This document shows positions 23,965 to 31,078 of a stretch of 64,000 bases of DNA, piece after piece. The notes beneath the pieces are model-generated. The model saw only the letters and a program-made list of their open reading frames with translations. It did not search any database and had not been told where the DNA came from. The stretch covers positions 3,286,001 through 3,350,000 of the forward strand of contig CBDCCX010000006.1 in the NCBI GenBank assembly GCA_965215165.1. The letters run 5' to 3'. This DNA comes from JANQRZ01 sp965215165 (GTDB lineage Bacteria; Bacteroidota; Rhodothermia; Rhodothermales; JANQRZ01). Each line of letters begins with the position of its first letter. Positions within the stretch are counted from its first letter, which is position 1. The translations under genes and the position numbers were made by a program.

Positions 23965-24923
23965 GCACAGGGGAGGCGGGGGGACTGGTGCTGCTTCACG
24001 GCGAATCTGACGGGTTCTCGGCGGCCCGTGCGCCGCGCGGCGGCGTTGGACTCCTTACCCGATGCGGGGCAGCAGCCTCGTCGTCCGCCTGGCCGCGCAG
24101 CACACGAGCTCATCAAGGTACCCGTCATTCTTCTCGTGTCGCAGTACTAGGCGGATGGCGGGCGGCTCTCGTCGCCGCGCTCGTGGCGCTCGCCGGCTGC
24201 GGCACGCCCCCTGGTCGGACGCCCCCTGAACGGGAGGAGCTGCTCGTGTTCGCCGCCGCCTCGCTCGCCGATGTGATGGCGGAGATGGAGGCGCAGTTCG
24301 AGGCGGCTTTCCCTGGGACGGATGTCGTCGTGAGCCTCGGGGCCTCGTCGATGCTGGCGCGGCAGATCGGGCGCGGCGCGCCGGCCGACGTGTTCCTCTC
24401 GGCGAGCACGCGGTGGACCGATTGGCTCGCGGACAGCGGACGGCTTTGGGCTCCGGCGCAGCCGCTCGTCGGCAACCGGCTCGTCGTGATCGGGCCGGGC
24501 GAGGCGGCCCCGCTCGGCGGCCTCGGCGACCTGCGGCGCTTCGACCGGATCGCCCTCGCCGACGAGAGCGTCCCGGCGGGGCAGTACGCCCGCGAAGGGC
24601 TGGAGCGCGCCGGGCTGTGGGATGACCTCGAAGCCCGCATCGTCCCCGCGCTCGACGTGCGGGCGGCGGTGGCTGCCGTGCAGACGGGGGCCGTGCCGGC
24701 CGGGATCGTGTACGCCTCCGACGCGACCTCGACGTCGAGCGTCCGCGTCCTCCTCGCCTGGCCCGAGCCGTTCGCTCCGCGCATCCGCTACACCGTCGCC
24801 ATCCCGGCGTCGAGCGCGCACCGGGGGCAGGCCGAGGCGTTCGTCGCCTTCGCGCGCGCCTCGGCGCAGAGTGCCGTGTGGGAGCGCTTCGGCTTCCTTC
24901 GGCTCGGCGAGGCCGGGCGGTGA
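23961..24923 (+). CDS. modA: Molybdate-binding lipoprotein ModA with repeat-derived N-terminus
   Basis: From about nt 24235 the protein is a classic ModA: LLVFAAASLADVMAEMEAQF, SLGASSMLARQIGRGAPADV, FLSASTRWTDWL, LADESVPAGQYAREGLE and VAAVQTGAVPAGIVYASDA, a periplasmic oxyanion-binding domain. It is preceded by a lipobox (ALVALAGC). In-frame starts are only ATG 23961 or GTG 23989, giving a non-hydrophobic leader of about 60 residues that coincides with the dispersed repeat at 23985-24150. The repeat has therefore probably displaced the native start, and export efficiency is uncertain. modB follows with a 4-base overlap. Confidence 0.85.
   Translation: MSTGEAGGLVLLHGESDGFSAARAPRGGVGLLTRCGAAASSSAWPRSTRAHQGTRHSSRVAVLGGWRAALVAALVALAGCGTPPGRTPPEREELLVFAAASLADVMAEMEAQFEAAFPGTDVVVSLGASSMLARQIGRGAPADVFLSASTRWTDWLADSGRLWAPAQPLVGNRLVVIGPGEAAPLGGLGDLRRFDRIALADESVPAGQYAREGLERAGLWDDLEARIVPALDVRAAVAAVQTGAVPAGIVYASDATSTSSVRVLLAWPEPFAPRIRYTVAIPASSAHRGQAEAFVAFARASAQSAVWERFGFLRLGEAGR
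23985..24150 (+). repeat. Dispersed element with terminal inverted repeats (copy 1, long form)
   Basis: The segment begins CTGGTGCTGCTTCACGGCGA and ends GTCGCAGTACTAG. Its first about 85 and last about 30 bases match the reverse complement of 32309-32414 almost base for base (shared GACGGGTTCTCGGCGGCCCG and CTTCTCGTGTCGCAG); the middle is longer and different. Ends are inverted repeats of the GTGCTGC / GCAGTAC type. It overlies the 5' part of the modA frame. Confidence 0.7.
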
Positions 24924-25564
24924 GCGAGGCCGAGTGGAGCGCCGTCGCGCTCTCGCTGCGCGTCGCGTGCGCGGCGACGGCGCTCAGCCTGCCTCTCGGC
25001 GTGGCCGTCGCCTACGGGCTGGCGCGGCGGCGCGGGGCCGGGGCGCTCGTGGCGGAGAACCTGGTGCAGCTCCCGCTCGTGCTGCCGCCCGTCGTGACCG
25101 GCTACGGCTTGCTCGTGCTGTTCTCCGGGAGCGTCGCGTTCTCGTGGGTCGCGGCCGTGTTCGCGGCGGGGCTGATGGGCTTCCCCTTGCTGGTGCAGAC
25201 GGCCCGCGTCGCCTTCGAGGCCGTGGACCCGGCGTGGGAGGACGCCGCGAGGGTGGACGGCGCGACGCGGTGGGGCGTCTTCCGCCGGGTGACGCTGCCG
25301 CTCGCCGCGCGCGGGATCGCCGCCGGGGCCGCGCTCGCCTTCGCCCGCGCGCTCGGCGAGTTCGGCGCGACGGTCGTGGTGGCGGGCAACATCCCTGGCC
25401 GGACGCAGACGCTCCCGCTCGCCATCTTCTCCGGGCTGAACAGCGTCGGCGGCGAGGCGGCCGTGCTGCGGCTCGTCGGCGTGTCGGTGGCGCTCTCGGT
25501 CGGGAGCCTGCTGGCCTACACGCTCCTCACCCGCCGTCTCCACCGGCCGGGCCGGAGTTCGTAG
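24920..25564 (+). CDS. modB: Molybdate ABC transporter permease ModB
   Basis: This is a 214-residue inner-membrane permease with about five hydrophobic segments. The ABC-permease EAA loop appears as EDAARVDGATRWGVFRRVTL, where the GA is followed by the conserved ...F..VTLP; LVLPPVVTGYGLLVLF and NIPGRTQTLPLAIF are typical of ModB. GTG at 24920 overlaps the modA stop (GTGA). No ModC ATPase follows; the next genes are an unrelated small pair. Transport would need an ATPase encoded elsewhere. Confidence 0.93.
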   Translation: MSEAEWSAVALSLRVACAATALSLPLGVAVAYGLARRRGAGALVAENLVQLPLVLPPVVTGYGLLVLFSGSVAFSWVAAVFAAGLMGFPLLVQTARVAFEAVDPAWEDAARVDGATRWGVFRRVTLPLAARGIAAGAALAFARALGEFGATVVVAGNIPGRTQTLPLAIFSGLNSVGGEAAVLRLVGVSVALSVGSLLAYTLLTRRLHRPGRSS

Positions 25565-25639
25565 CGTCCGCCGTCCGCACGGAGCCGACGGGACCTCGCC
25601 GGGATAGGACCCCGCAGCCCTCCCTGGCGTATCCCCTCC

Positions 25640-25849
25640 ATGCCGCCGCTCCCCGAACCGATGCTGGACCGCACCGTCGTCAAAAAAGTGAAGCTCGGCG
25701 AGGCGCAGAGCGACGCTGCGTTCTGGCGGTCAAGGCCTCCCCACGAGCGGCTCCAAGCGCTGGAAGCCATTCGGCGCGAATATCACGGCTGGTCTGATGA
25801 CGCTGTCCCCCGACTTCAGAGAGTTTGCCGAGTACGCAAACGCCCGTGA
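25640..25849 (+). CDS. Small protein paired with a nucleotidyltransferase-like gene
   Basis: A 69-residue protein with VKLGEAQSDAAFWRSRPPHE and ERLQALEAIRREYHG motifs is followed by a basic tail. The pattern xFWRSRxPxERLxALExIRREYHGW is a recurrent partner placed directly before predicted nucleotidyltransferases in many genomes, probably as one half of a toxin-antitoxin-like pair. The gene overlaps the next by 53 bases. Which partner is toxin is not known from sequence. Confidence 0.65.
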   Translation: MPPLPEPMLDRTVVKKVKLGEAQSDAAFWRSRPPHERLQALEAIRREYHGWSDDAVPRLQRVCRVRKRP

Positions 25850-26237
25850 CGTCCGCTACCTGATCGTCGGCGGCTACGCGGTAGCCCGTTGGGGACATCC
25901 GCGCTACACGAAAGACCTCGACGTGTGGATCGACGCGACGCCGGAGAACGCCAGCCGACTGGTAGCAACCCTTGCCGACTTCGGATTCGGCTCGCTGGGG
26001 TTAGGGGTAGGAGACTTCACCGAGCCGGATCAGGTCATCCAACTCGGCCAGCCACCGCTGCGGATCGACCTGCTGACGAGCGTTTCGGGCGTGACGTTCG
26101 AGGCGTGCTACGCGAACCGCAACGTGGTACAGGTGCAAGGGACCCCCGTGCCCTTTATCGGCTTGGAGGAGTTGAAGACCAACAAGCGCGCGAGTGGGCG
26201 GTACCAAGACCTGGCGGACCTGGAGAAGCTGAGCTAG
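25797..26237 (+). CDS. Nucleotidyltransferase-fold protein (DUF6036/AbiEii-like)
   Basis: The 146-residue protein contains YLIVGGYAVARWGHPRYTKD followed by LDVWIDATPENA. This is the nucleotidyltransferase GGxAxxxxG...R.T.DxD pattern, with D-V/D as metal ligands, and LRIDLLTSVSGV provides the third acidic residue. Proteins of this kind act as MNT or AbiEii-like toxins or antitoxins that modify RNA or proteins with nucleotides. The 53-base overlap with the preceding gene implies coupled expression. It converges on the carbonic anhydrase gene. Confidence 0.75.
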   Translation: MTLSPDFREFAEYANARDVRYLIVGGYAVARWGHPRYTKDLDVWIDATPENASRLVATLADFGFGSLGLGVGDFTEPDQVIQLGQPPLRIDLLTSVSGVTFEACYANRNVVQVQGTPVPFIGLEELKTNKRASGRYQDLADLEKLS

Positions 26238-26247
26238 GCCCGTCGCC

Positions 26248-26811
26248 TCAGTCGAAGAACGTCACGGTGCCGCTCGCCACGTCGTACATCGCGCCGACGA
26301 CGGCGAGGTCGCCGCGCTCGGTGCGGGCGCGGAGCATGGGGCTCTCGGCGAGGAGTTGGCCGACCGACAAGCGGACGTTGGCCTCGGCGACGGCCTCGAC
26401 GGCCGGCGCGATGCGGTCCAGCAGCCCCGTCAGGTGGCCCAACTGGAACCCTGTGCACGCACCCCGTACGGCCCCGCACCGGCTGTGGCCGAGCACCACG
26501 ATCAGCTTCGCCCCCGCCACATGGGTCGCCAGCTCCATGCTCCCGAGGATATCGCTGTTGACGACGTTGCCCGCCACGCGTGCCACAAACAGATCGCCGA
26601 AGCTCTGGTCGAAGATCACCTCGGCGGGCACGCGGGAGTCGATGCAGCCGAGCACAGCAGCGAAGGGGTACTGCGCGGCAGCCGTGGCGCGGACGTGCGC
26701 GTGGTAGTCGTAGTCGCGGCCGTCACCGGTGTGGAAGTGAGCGTAGCCGTCTCTTCGGCGCTCGAGGGCTTGGGTCGGGCTGAGGGCCGCCTGCGTTTCG
26801 GAAGAGATCAC
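26248..26811 (-). CDS. Beta-carbonic anhydrase
   Basis: At 187 residues, zinc ligands C56 (GCIDSR), H109 and C112 (GHSRCG) and the catalytic D58-R60 dyad are all present, as are VARVAGNVV and FDQSFGDLFVAR. It interconverts CO2 and bicarbonate in the cytoplasm. Its start overlaps the end of the PII-like gene by four bases and both follow SbtA on the same strand, so it is the third gene of a bicarbonate uptake operon. The C-terminus GAMYDVASGTVTFFD is the usual family end. Confidence 0.95.
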   Translation of the reverse strand: MISSETQAALSPTQALERRRDGYAHFHTGDGRDYDYHAHVRATAAAQYPFAAVLGCIDSRVPAEVIFDQSFGDLFVARVAGNVVNSDILGSMELATHVAGAKLIVVLGHSRCGAVRGACTGFQLGHLTGLLDRIAPAVEAVAEANVRLSVGQLLAESPMLRARTERGDLAVVGAMYDVASGTVTFFD

Positions 26812-27110
26812 TTGTACTTGTCGCCCCGCACAACCTCGGCATCCTGCACGTAGACAATTACAGCGTAGTGCTCGAAATACTTCTCAGCGACGTGCTCCAC
26901 GAGGGCCTCGGCTACGCCCTCGCTCACGAGCGTTTCGATCCGCGTGTCGGGGCCTGCCCACTCGCTCGCCCGCACCCCGCGCGACCCGCGCCCGCTCGCC
27001 TGGGTGAGGGTGTAGCCTTTAGCACCGAGGTCGTCGAGCGCCCGAAGGAGACGGTCCTCCAGAATCCGCTCGGTGATGATCGTGACGAGTTTCAGTGTGA
27101 CAGTATGCAT
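26808..27110 (-). CDS. sbtB: PII-like regulator of bicarbonate transport (SbtB-like)
   Basis: A 100-residue ferredoxin-like protein: KLVTIITERILEDRLLRALD (first strand and helix), GYTLTQASGRGSRGVRASEW (T-loop region), ETLVSEGVAEALVEHVAEKY and HYAVIVYVQDAEVVRGDKY (last strand). Position next to SbtA identifies it as an SbtB-type protein that binds adenine nucleotides and gates the transporter. The C-terminal redox CGPxGC motif known from cyanobacterial SbtB is absent. A 155-base gap without an obvious gene separates it from SbtA. Confidence 0.85.
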   Translation of the reverse strand: MHTVTLKLVTIITERILEDRLLRALDDLGAKGYTLTQASGRGSRGVRASEWAGPDTRIETLVSEGVAEALVEHVAEKYFEHYAVIVYVQDAEVVRGDKYK

Positions 27111-27265
27111 CGCTCAGGCACCAGCTAGGCCGTGTTGGTACGTACGAAATTGGGCTCGCGCGAGGTCGCGGTCTCGACCTTGCGAGGCGCGCAAAGGACG
27201 CGTTCGGCAGGGCAGGATCTGATCCGCACGGGGCAGTCTGGGTGGACATCGGGACCGGCGAGGGG

Positions 27266-28231
27266 TCAGCAGCAAAGCCACTCGGCAAACGTGAAGTAGA
27301 GCGGGATACCCAAGGTTACGTTGAACGGAAAGGTGATGCCTAACGACGCGGTGAGGTAGAAGGTCGGGTTGGCCTCGGGGAGGGCGATGCGGACTGCAGC
27401 CGGGGCCGCGATGTACGACGCGCTCGACACCATCGCACCGAGCACAGCGCTTCCGGCCACCGACAGGCCGACGAGCCCACCGAGCCAGACGGCGAACAGC
27501 CCGTGCAGGATCGGGACGAGGATGCCGAAGCCGATCAGGAAGACCCCCACCTCGCGGAGGTCCTTGAGCCGCCGGGCCGCGACGATGCCCATCTCCAGAA
27601 GGAAAAGCGTGAGCGCTCCCTGAAAGCCCGAGGCGAAGAAGGGCGCGACCGGCTCGAACCCGGCCGGCCCGACGGCCCACCCGATGAGGACGCCGCCTAC
27701 GAGGAGGATCACGCTGCGTCCGGCCAGCACCTCGTGCAGCGCCTCCTTCCACGACCCCGCCCGCTTGTCGCGCGTGAAGGCGATCATGAGGGCCACGACG
27801 ATCGCGGGGACTTCTAGGATCGCGACGAGGGTCGGCATGAACCCCTCGGGCACGCGCCCCGTCGCCGTGCCGAACGTGATCGCTACGATGAACGTCACCG
27901 CCGACACGGACCCGTAGTGGGCCGCAATCGCAGCAGCATTGACGCGGTCGAAGCGGCCCAGCCTGCGTAGGACGTTGTAGGCTGTGATGGGGGTGAGCAG
28001 CCCTAGGAACAAGGTGAGCAGCGCCGGACCGACGAACTCCCCAAGCGGCGTCCTGCTCAGCTCGACGCCGCCTTTGAGCCCGATTGCGAGAAGCAGGTAG
28101 ATCGAGAGGGCGCTGTACAGCCCGTCGGGCAGCCTGAGGTCGCTGCGTACGAGGGAGGCGAAGGCCCCTAGCACGAAAGCGAGGATGATCGGCGAGAGCA
28201 GATTCGCGGCTAGGGCACCGATGCCTTCCAT
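27266..28231 (-). CDS. sbtA: Sodium-dependent bicarbonate transporter SbtA
   Basis: A 321-residue membrane protein of the SbtA family (formerly DUF897) with about ten hydrophobic segments in two inverted halves. Family landmarks are LLAIGLKGGVELSRTPLGEF, IAAHYGSVSAVTFIVA, FLLEMGIVAARRLKDLREVG, VSSASYIAAPAAVRIALPEA and LGITFPFNVTLGIPLYFTFA. It imports bicarbonate with sodium. A good promoter lies at 28310-28338, and SbtB and a carbonic anhydrase follow. This module is best known from cyanobacteria but also occurs in heterotrophs, where bicarbonate serves carboxylases. Confidence 0.93.
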   Translation of the reverse strand: MEGIGALAANLLSPIILAFVLGAFASLVRSDLRLPDGLYSALSIYLLLAIGLKGGVELSRTPLGEFVGPALLTLFLGLLTPITAYNVLRRLGRFDRVNAAAIAAHYGSVSAVTFIVAITFGTATGRVPEGFMPTLVAILEVPAIVVALMIAFTRDKRAGSWKEALHEVLAGRSVILLVGGVLIGWAVGPAGFEPVAPFFASGFQGALTLFLLEMGIVAARRLKDLREVGVFLIGFGILVPILHGLFAVWLGGLVGLSVAGSAVLGAMVSSASYIAAPAAVRIALPEANPTFYLTASLGITFPFNVTLGIPLYFTFAEWLCC

Positions 28232-28527
28232 GGCGTGTCTCTAGTGAACCTGCGATGGGGTGGGCTGCGACAGGAGAGCGCCGGGGGCCAGCGCAGCAGG
28301 AGGTCTGCTATAGTACCACACCGCCGTCGTTCTTTCAAGCGCGAGGTTGAGCCTGCCCTGGCAGCCTGAAGGCAGGGCCACGGAATCTCGCCCGCGCCGC
28401 GTGGGTGATCCGGATGACGGGAGCGCGTTGAGGTGGCGGACCATCTTGGCCCCACCGAGGCCAGGGCTTCCCACCCGGACGTACGGAGCACCTCGCTCGC
28501 CGTCCTCGCCGCGAAGAAGCCACAACG
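28232..28527. other. Intergenic region upstream of sbtA
   Basis: This 296-base stretch has no convincing gene. It contains the sbtA promoter near its left end; the rest, up to the NmrA-like gene stop, is GC-rich without a visible repeat. Confidence 0.5.
28310..28338 (-). promoter_or_regulatory. Promoter of the sbtA-sbtB-carbonic anhydrase operon
   Basis: Read on the minus strand: TTGAAA (28338-28333), a 17-base spacer and TACTAT (28315-28310). The sbtA ATG lies about 79 bases further on. Both boxes and the spacing match a sigma70-type promoter. Confidence 0.6.
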
Positions 28528-29415
28528 TTACGCCGCGAGCGCCGGACGGAGCACCGCCTCGGTCCAGTCTCGGAGGGTCGTCGGTGTCGTGGTCTCGTCG
28601 GTGCGCGGTTCGGCGTCGCCGTAGTAGGCGGGGTCGCCGATGCGGGCGTACAGCTCGGCCATGCCGCGCGCCCAGTCGCGGCTCGCGCCGTAGCCCTCGA
28701 ACTGCTCGACGACGCCCTCGGCGGGGACCTGCTGCACGCGGATCTCGCGGCCGAGCGCGCCGGAGAGCACGGCGGCGGCTTCGTCGTAGGTGTAGTCGCG
28801 CGGCCCGTGGAGACCCAGGACGCGGCGTCCGCTCCAGCTCCGGTCGCGGAGGAGGCCGGCGGCAGCGTCCGCGATGTCGGCCGTGGCGATCATGGCGGTC
28901 GTGGTCGTCGGCGGGGCGGGGAAGAAGACGGCTCCGGCGTTTCGGATCGCGTCAGCCTGCGCGAGGAAGTTCTCCATGAAGAAGCCGGGGCGGAGGTGAA
29001 CCACGGCGGCGGCGGTCGCGTCGAGCGCTGCCTCGACGCGGTGGAGGCCGGAGACCGGCCCCAACCCCTCGGCGTTGTGCGCGCCCTGGCTCGACAGGTT
29101 CACGACGTGCCCGATCCCGTTGGCCTCGACGGCGTGGGCGGCGGAACGGCCGAGCGTTTCGTACCACGCACGCCACGTCGGGGTGTGCAGTCCGGGCGGC
29201 GAGAGCCAGAAGAGCGCGTCGGCTCCTCGCGTGGCCTCCGCCGTGGCGTCGGCGTCGGCGAGGTCGACCGGGCGAACGGTGGCGCGGTCCCGCACGTCGG
29301 CGTCGAGCTTGTCGGGGTCGTGGGGGAGGAGGATCAGGTCCTCGCCCGCGTCGAGGAGCGAGCGGGTGAGGGCGGAGCCGATGGTGCCGTAGGGTGTGGC
29401 GATGGCGATAGACAT
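28528..29415 (-). CDS. NmrA-like NAD(P)-binding reductase
   Basis: A 295-residue atypical short-chain dehydrogenase. The N-terminal IAIATPYGTIGSALTRSLLD has the Rossmann GxxGxxx turn; HVVNLSSQGAHN and VVHLRPGFFMENFLAQADAI are the NmrA/SDRa hallmark segments. The catalytic YxxxK is missing, as in NmrA relatives that sense redox state or reduce quinones. It is transcribed divergently from the AraC regulator at 29547, which probably controls it. Confidence 0.85.
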   Translation of the reverse strand: MSIAIATPYGTIGSALTRSLLDAGEDLILLPHDPDKLDADVRDRATVRPVDLADADATAEATRGADALFWLSPPGLHTPTWRAWYETLGRSAAHAVEANGIGHVVNLSSQGAHNAEGLGPVSGLHRVEAALDATAAAVVHLRPGFFMENFLAQADAIRNAGAVFFPAPPTTTTAMIATADIADAAAGLLRDRSWSGRRVLGLHGPRDYTYDEAAAVLSGALGREIRVQQVPAEGVVEQFEGYGASRDWARGMAELYARIGDPAYYGDAEPRTDETTTPTTLRDWTEAVLRPALAA

Positions 29416-29502
29416 GGTCGAAGGCGTAGGTGAAGAGGATGGGACGGAGGGGCGGTCTCAACTTCGCCTAGGCACCGTGGACGACGGGTAGCCGATCCGC
29501 TG

Positions 29503-29511
29503 TATCTTTTG
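29503..29511 (+). promoter_or_regulatory. TATCTTTTG -7-like element upstream of the AraC gene
   Basis: This is an approximate TAnnTTTG box 36 bases before the AraC ATG in the 131-base divergent region shared with the NmrA-like gene. The -33 TTG is not evident. Confidence 0.3.
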
Positions 29512-29546
29512 CTTCATCGTCCACCGCGCACGTTTCCTCGTCCCGC

Positions 29547-30491
29547 ATGGAGCCCCCGTTCTCGCCCGACCCCCTCGATGGTCTCTTGCAGACGCTCCAC
29601 CCGCGCGGGGCGTTCTACCACCACAGCGAGCTGCGCGGCGCGTGGAGCTTCGCGACCCCGCCCGGCCCGGCGTCGTTTCACATCGTGCTCGGCGGCGCGT
29701 GTGTCCTCGAAACCGGTGGACGCCGCTACGAACTCGGCACGGGCGACGTAGCCGTCCTCCCGCGTGGCGAGGCCTACACCCTCAGCGATCAGACGGGCCG
29801 CCCGGCCCTCTCGCTGGAGGCGATGGTGGCACGCTACGGTCTCGCCGACGGCGTTCGCCTGAGGAAAGAGGGTGAGGGCCCGGCGACGAGCCTCGTCTGC
29901 GGCGGGATCGACTTCGCCGATGCGTTCGTGCATCCGCTCATCGAGGCGCTGCCGGCGGTCCTGCTCGTGCGCGGAGCGGGGCAGGACGCGGTGCCGTGGC
30001 TACCCCACACCCTCGGGTTCCTCGCGTGCGAAGCGCAGTCGGGCCGGCCGGGGGCCGAGACGGTGATGGGCCACCTCGCGAGCGTGCTCTTCATCCATGC
30101 CGTCCGCGCCCACCTCGCCGACACCGCGCGCGGCGACGGAGGCTGGCTGCGCGCGCTCCGCGATCCCCACCTCGGCCCCGCGCTCACGGCGCTGCAGGCC
30201 GACCCCGCCGCGCCGTGGACCGTCGCCGGGCTTGCGGCCGAGGCTGGGCTGAGCCGGTCGGCGTTCTCGGCGCGCTTCCGGTCGGTCGTCGGCGAGCCGC
30301 CGATGCAGCACGCGACGCGGTGGCGGATGGCGCGGGCCGCGCAGCTCCTCCGGTCCGAGCGGCTCCCGCTCGCGGAGGTGGCCGCGCGCGTCGGCTACGA
30401 CTCTGGGGCCGCCTTCAGCCGGGCCTTCAAACGCTATGCGGCGCAGACGCCGGGCCGCTTCCGACGTGCCCACGCTGCCCGCTCCGCCTAG
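29547..30491 (+). CDS. AraC-family transcriptional regulator with cupin domain
   Basis: The N-terminal half (about residues 20-200) is an AraC-binding cupin: SFHIVLGGACVLETGGRRYE and LGTGDVAVLPRGEAYTLSD. The C-terminal AraC domain has two helix-turn-helix units, WTVAGLAAEAGLSRSAFSAR and LAEVAARVGYDSGAAFSRAF, the latter the conserved second HTH. The 314-residue length matches the cupin_6/AraC class that often regulates a divergent oxidoreductase. The divergent NmrA-like reductase is the obvious target. Ligand unknown. Confidence 0.92.
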   Translation: MEPPFSPDPLDGLLQTLHPRGAFYHHSELRGAWSFATPPGPASFHIVLGGACVLETGGRRYELGTGDVAVLPRGEAYTLSDQTGRPALSLEAMVARYGLADGVRLRKEGEGPATSLVCGGIDFADAFVHPLIEALPAVLLVRGAGQDAVPWLPHTLGFLACEAQSGRPGAETVMGHLASVLFIHAVRAHLADTARGDGGWLRALRDPHLGPALTALQADPAAPWTVAGLAAEAGLSRSAFSARFRSVVGEPPMQHATRWRMARAAQLLRSERLPLAEVAARVGYDSGAAFSRAFKRYAAQTPGRFRRAHAARSA

Positions 30492-30536
30492 CGCCCGGTG
30501 GACCGGGAGAGCGAAGCAGCCGACCCGGAGGGACCG

Positions 30537-30938
30537 CTACGCGAGCGCGGCCCCTGCCTCGGCGCAGGCGTGGTCGTCCTCGACCGTGCTGCCCGAGACC
30601 CCAATCGCCCCGACGATGTCGCCGTCGCCGTTCTTGAGGGGGAGGCCGCCGGGGAACGAGATCAGCCCGCCGTTCGAGTGCTCGATGCCGTAGAGGCTCC
30701 CGCCGGGCTGCGAGAGCTCGCCGATCTCGCCGGTGGGCATGTCGAAGTAGCGCGCCGTCCTGGCCTTCGTGATGGCGATGTCGATGGAGCCGAGCCACGC
30801 GCCATCCATGCGGAGAAACGCCTTGAGGTTCGCCCCGGCGTCGACGACGGCGATGTTCTGCTTGATGCCGAGGTCGTCGGCCTTCTCGCGGGCGGCGTCG
30901 ACGATGGCGCGGGCTTGGGCGGCGGTGAGGTCGGTCAT
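30537..30938 (-). CDS. GlcG/HbpS-family protein
   Basis: The 133-residue sequence follows the GlcG/HbpS fold: LTAAQARAIVDAAREKADDL, NIAVVDAGANLKAFLRMDGA, SIDIAITKARTARYFDMPTG and GDIVGAIGVSGSTVEDDHAC at the end. Members bind haem or act as small carrier or accessory proteins; no enzyme activity is certain. ATG at 30938 begins the homology; the frame is open much further upstream but that part is repeat and alcohol dehydrogenase antisense. It lies downstream of the alcohol dehydrogenase across palindromic repeat copy B. Confidence 0.85.
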   Translation of the reverse strand: MTDLTAAQARAIVDAAREKADDLGIKQNIAVVDAGANLKAFLRMDGAWLGSIDIAITKARTARYFDMPTGEIGELSQPGGSLYGIEHSNGGLISFPGGLPLKNGDGDIVGAIGVSGSTVEDDHACAEAGAALA

Positions 30939-30995
30939 GGAGTCGGAGGGTTCGAGGACGTGAAGAGGGCTAAGCACTACGGCTGGCGCGAAAAG

Positions 30996-31078
30996 ACGAC
31001 GGACGACAGACCGCAGACGGCATCGAGAGCTAGTCCGCCGTCTGCGGTCCGTCGCCTGCGGTCCGTCGTCTGCCGTCA
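30996..31078. repeat. Palindromic intergenic element, GACCGCAGACGGC type (copy B)
   Basis: GACCGCAGACGGC (31009-31021) pairs perfectly with GCCGTCTGCGGTC (31037-31049) around a 15-base loop. On the right a direct repeat GCGGTCCGTCG occurs twice (starting 31045 and 31059). Word content and layout match copy A at 22673-22737. It fills the gap between the alcohol dehydrogenase and GlcG genes. Confidence 0.65.

Noticed and set aside
26248..28231. A carboxysome locus
   Set aside because: There is bicarbonate transporter, PII-like protein and carbonic anhydrase only; no RuBisCO, CcmM/CsoS2 or shell genes are adjacent, and the BMC pair is about 17 kb away.
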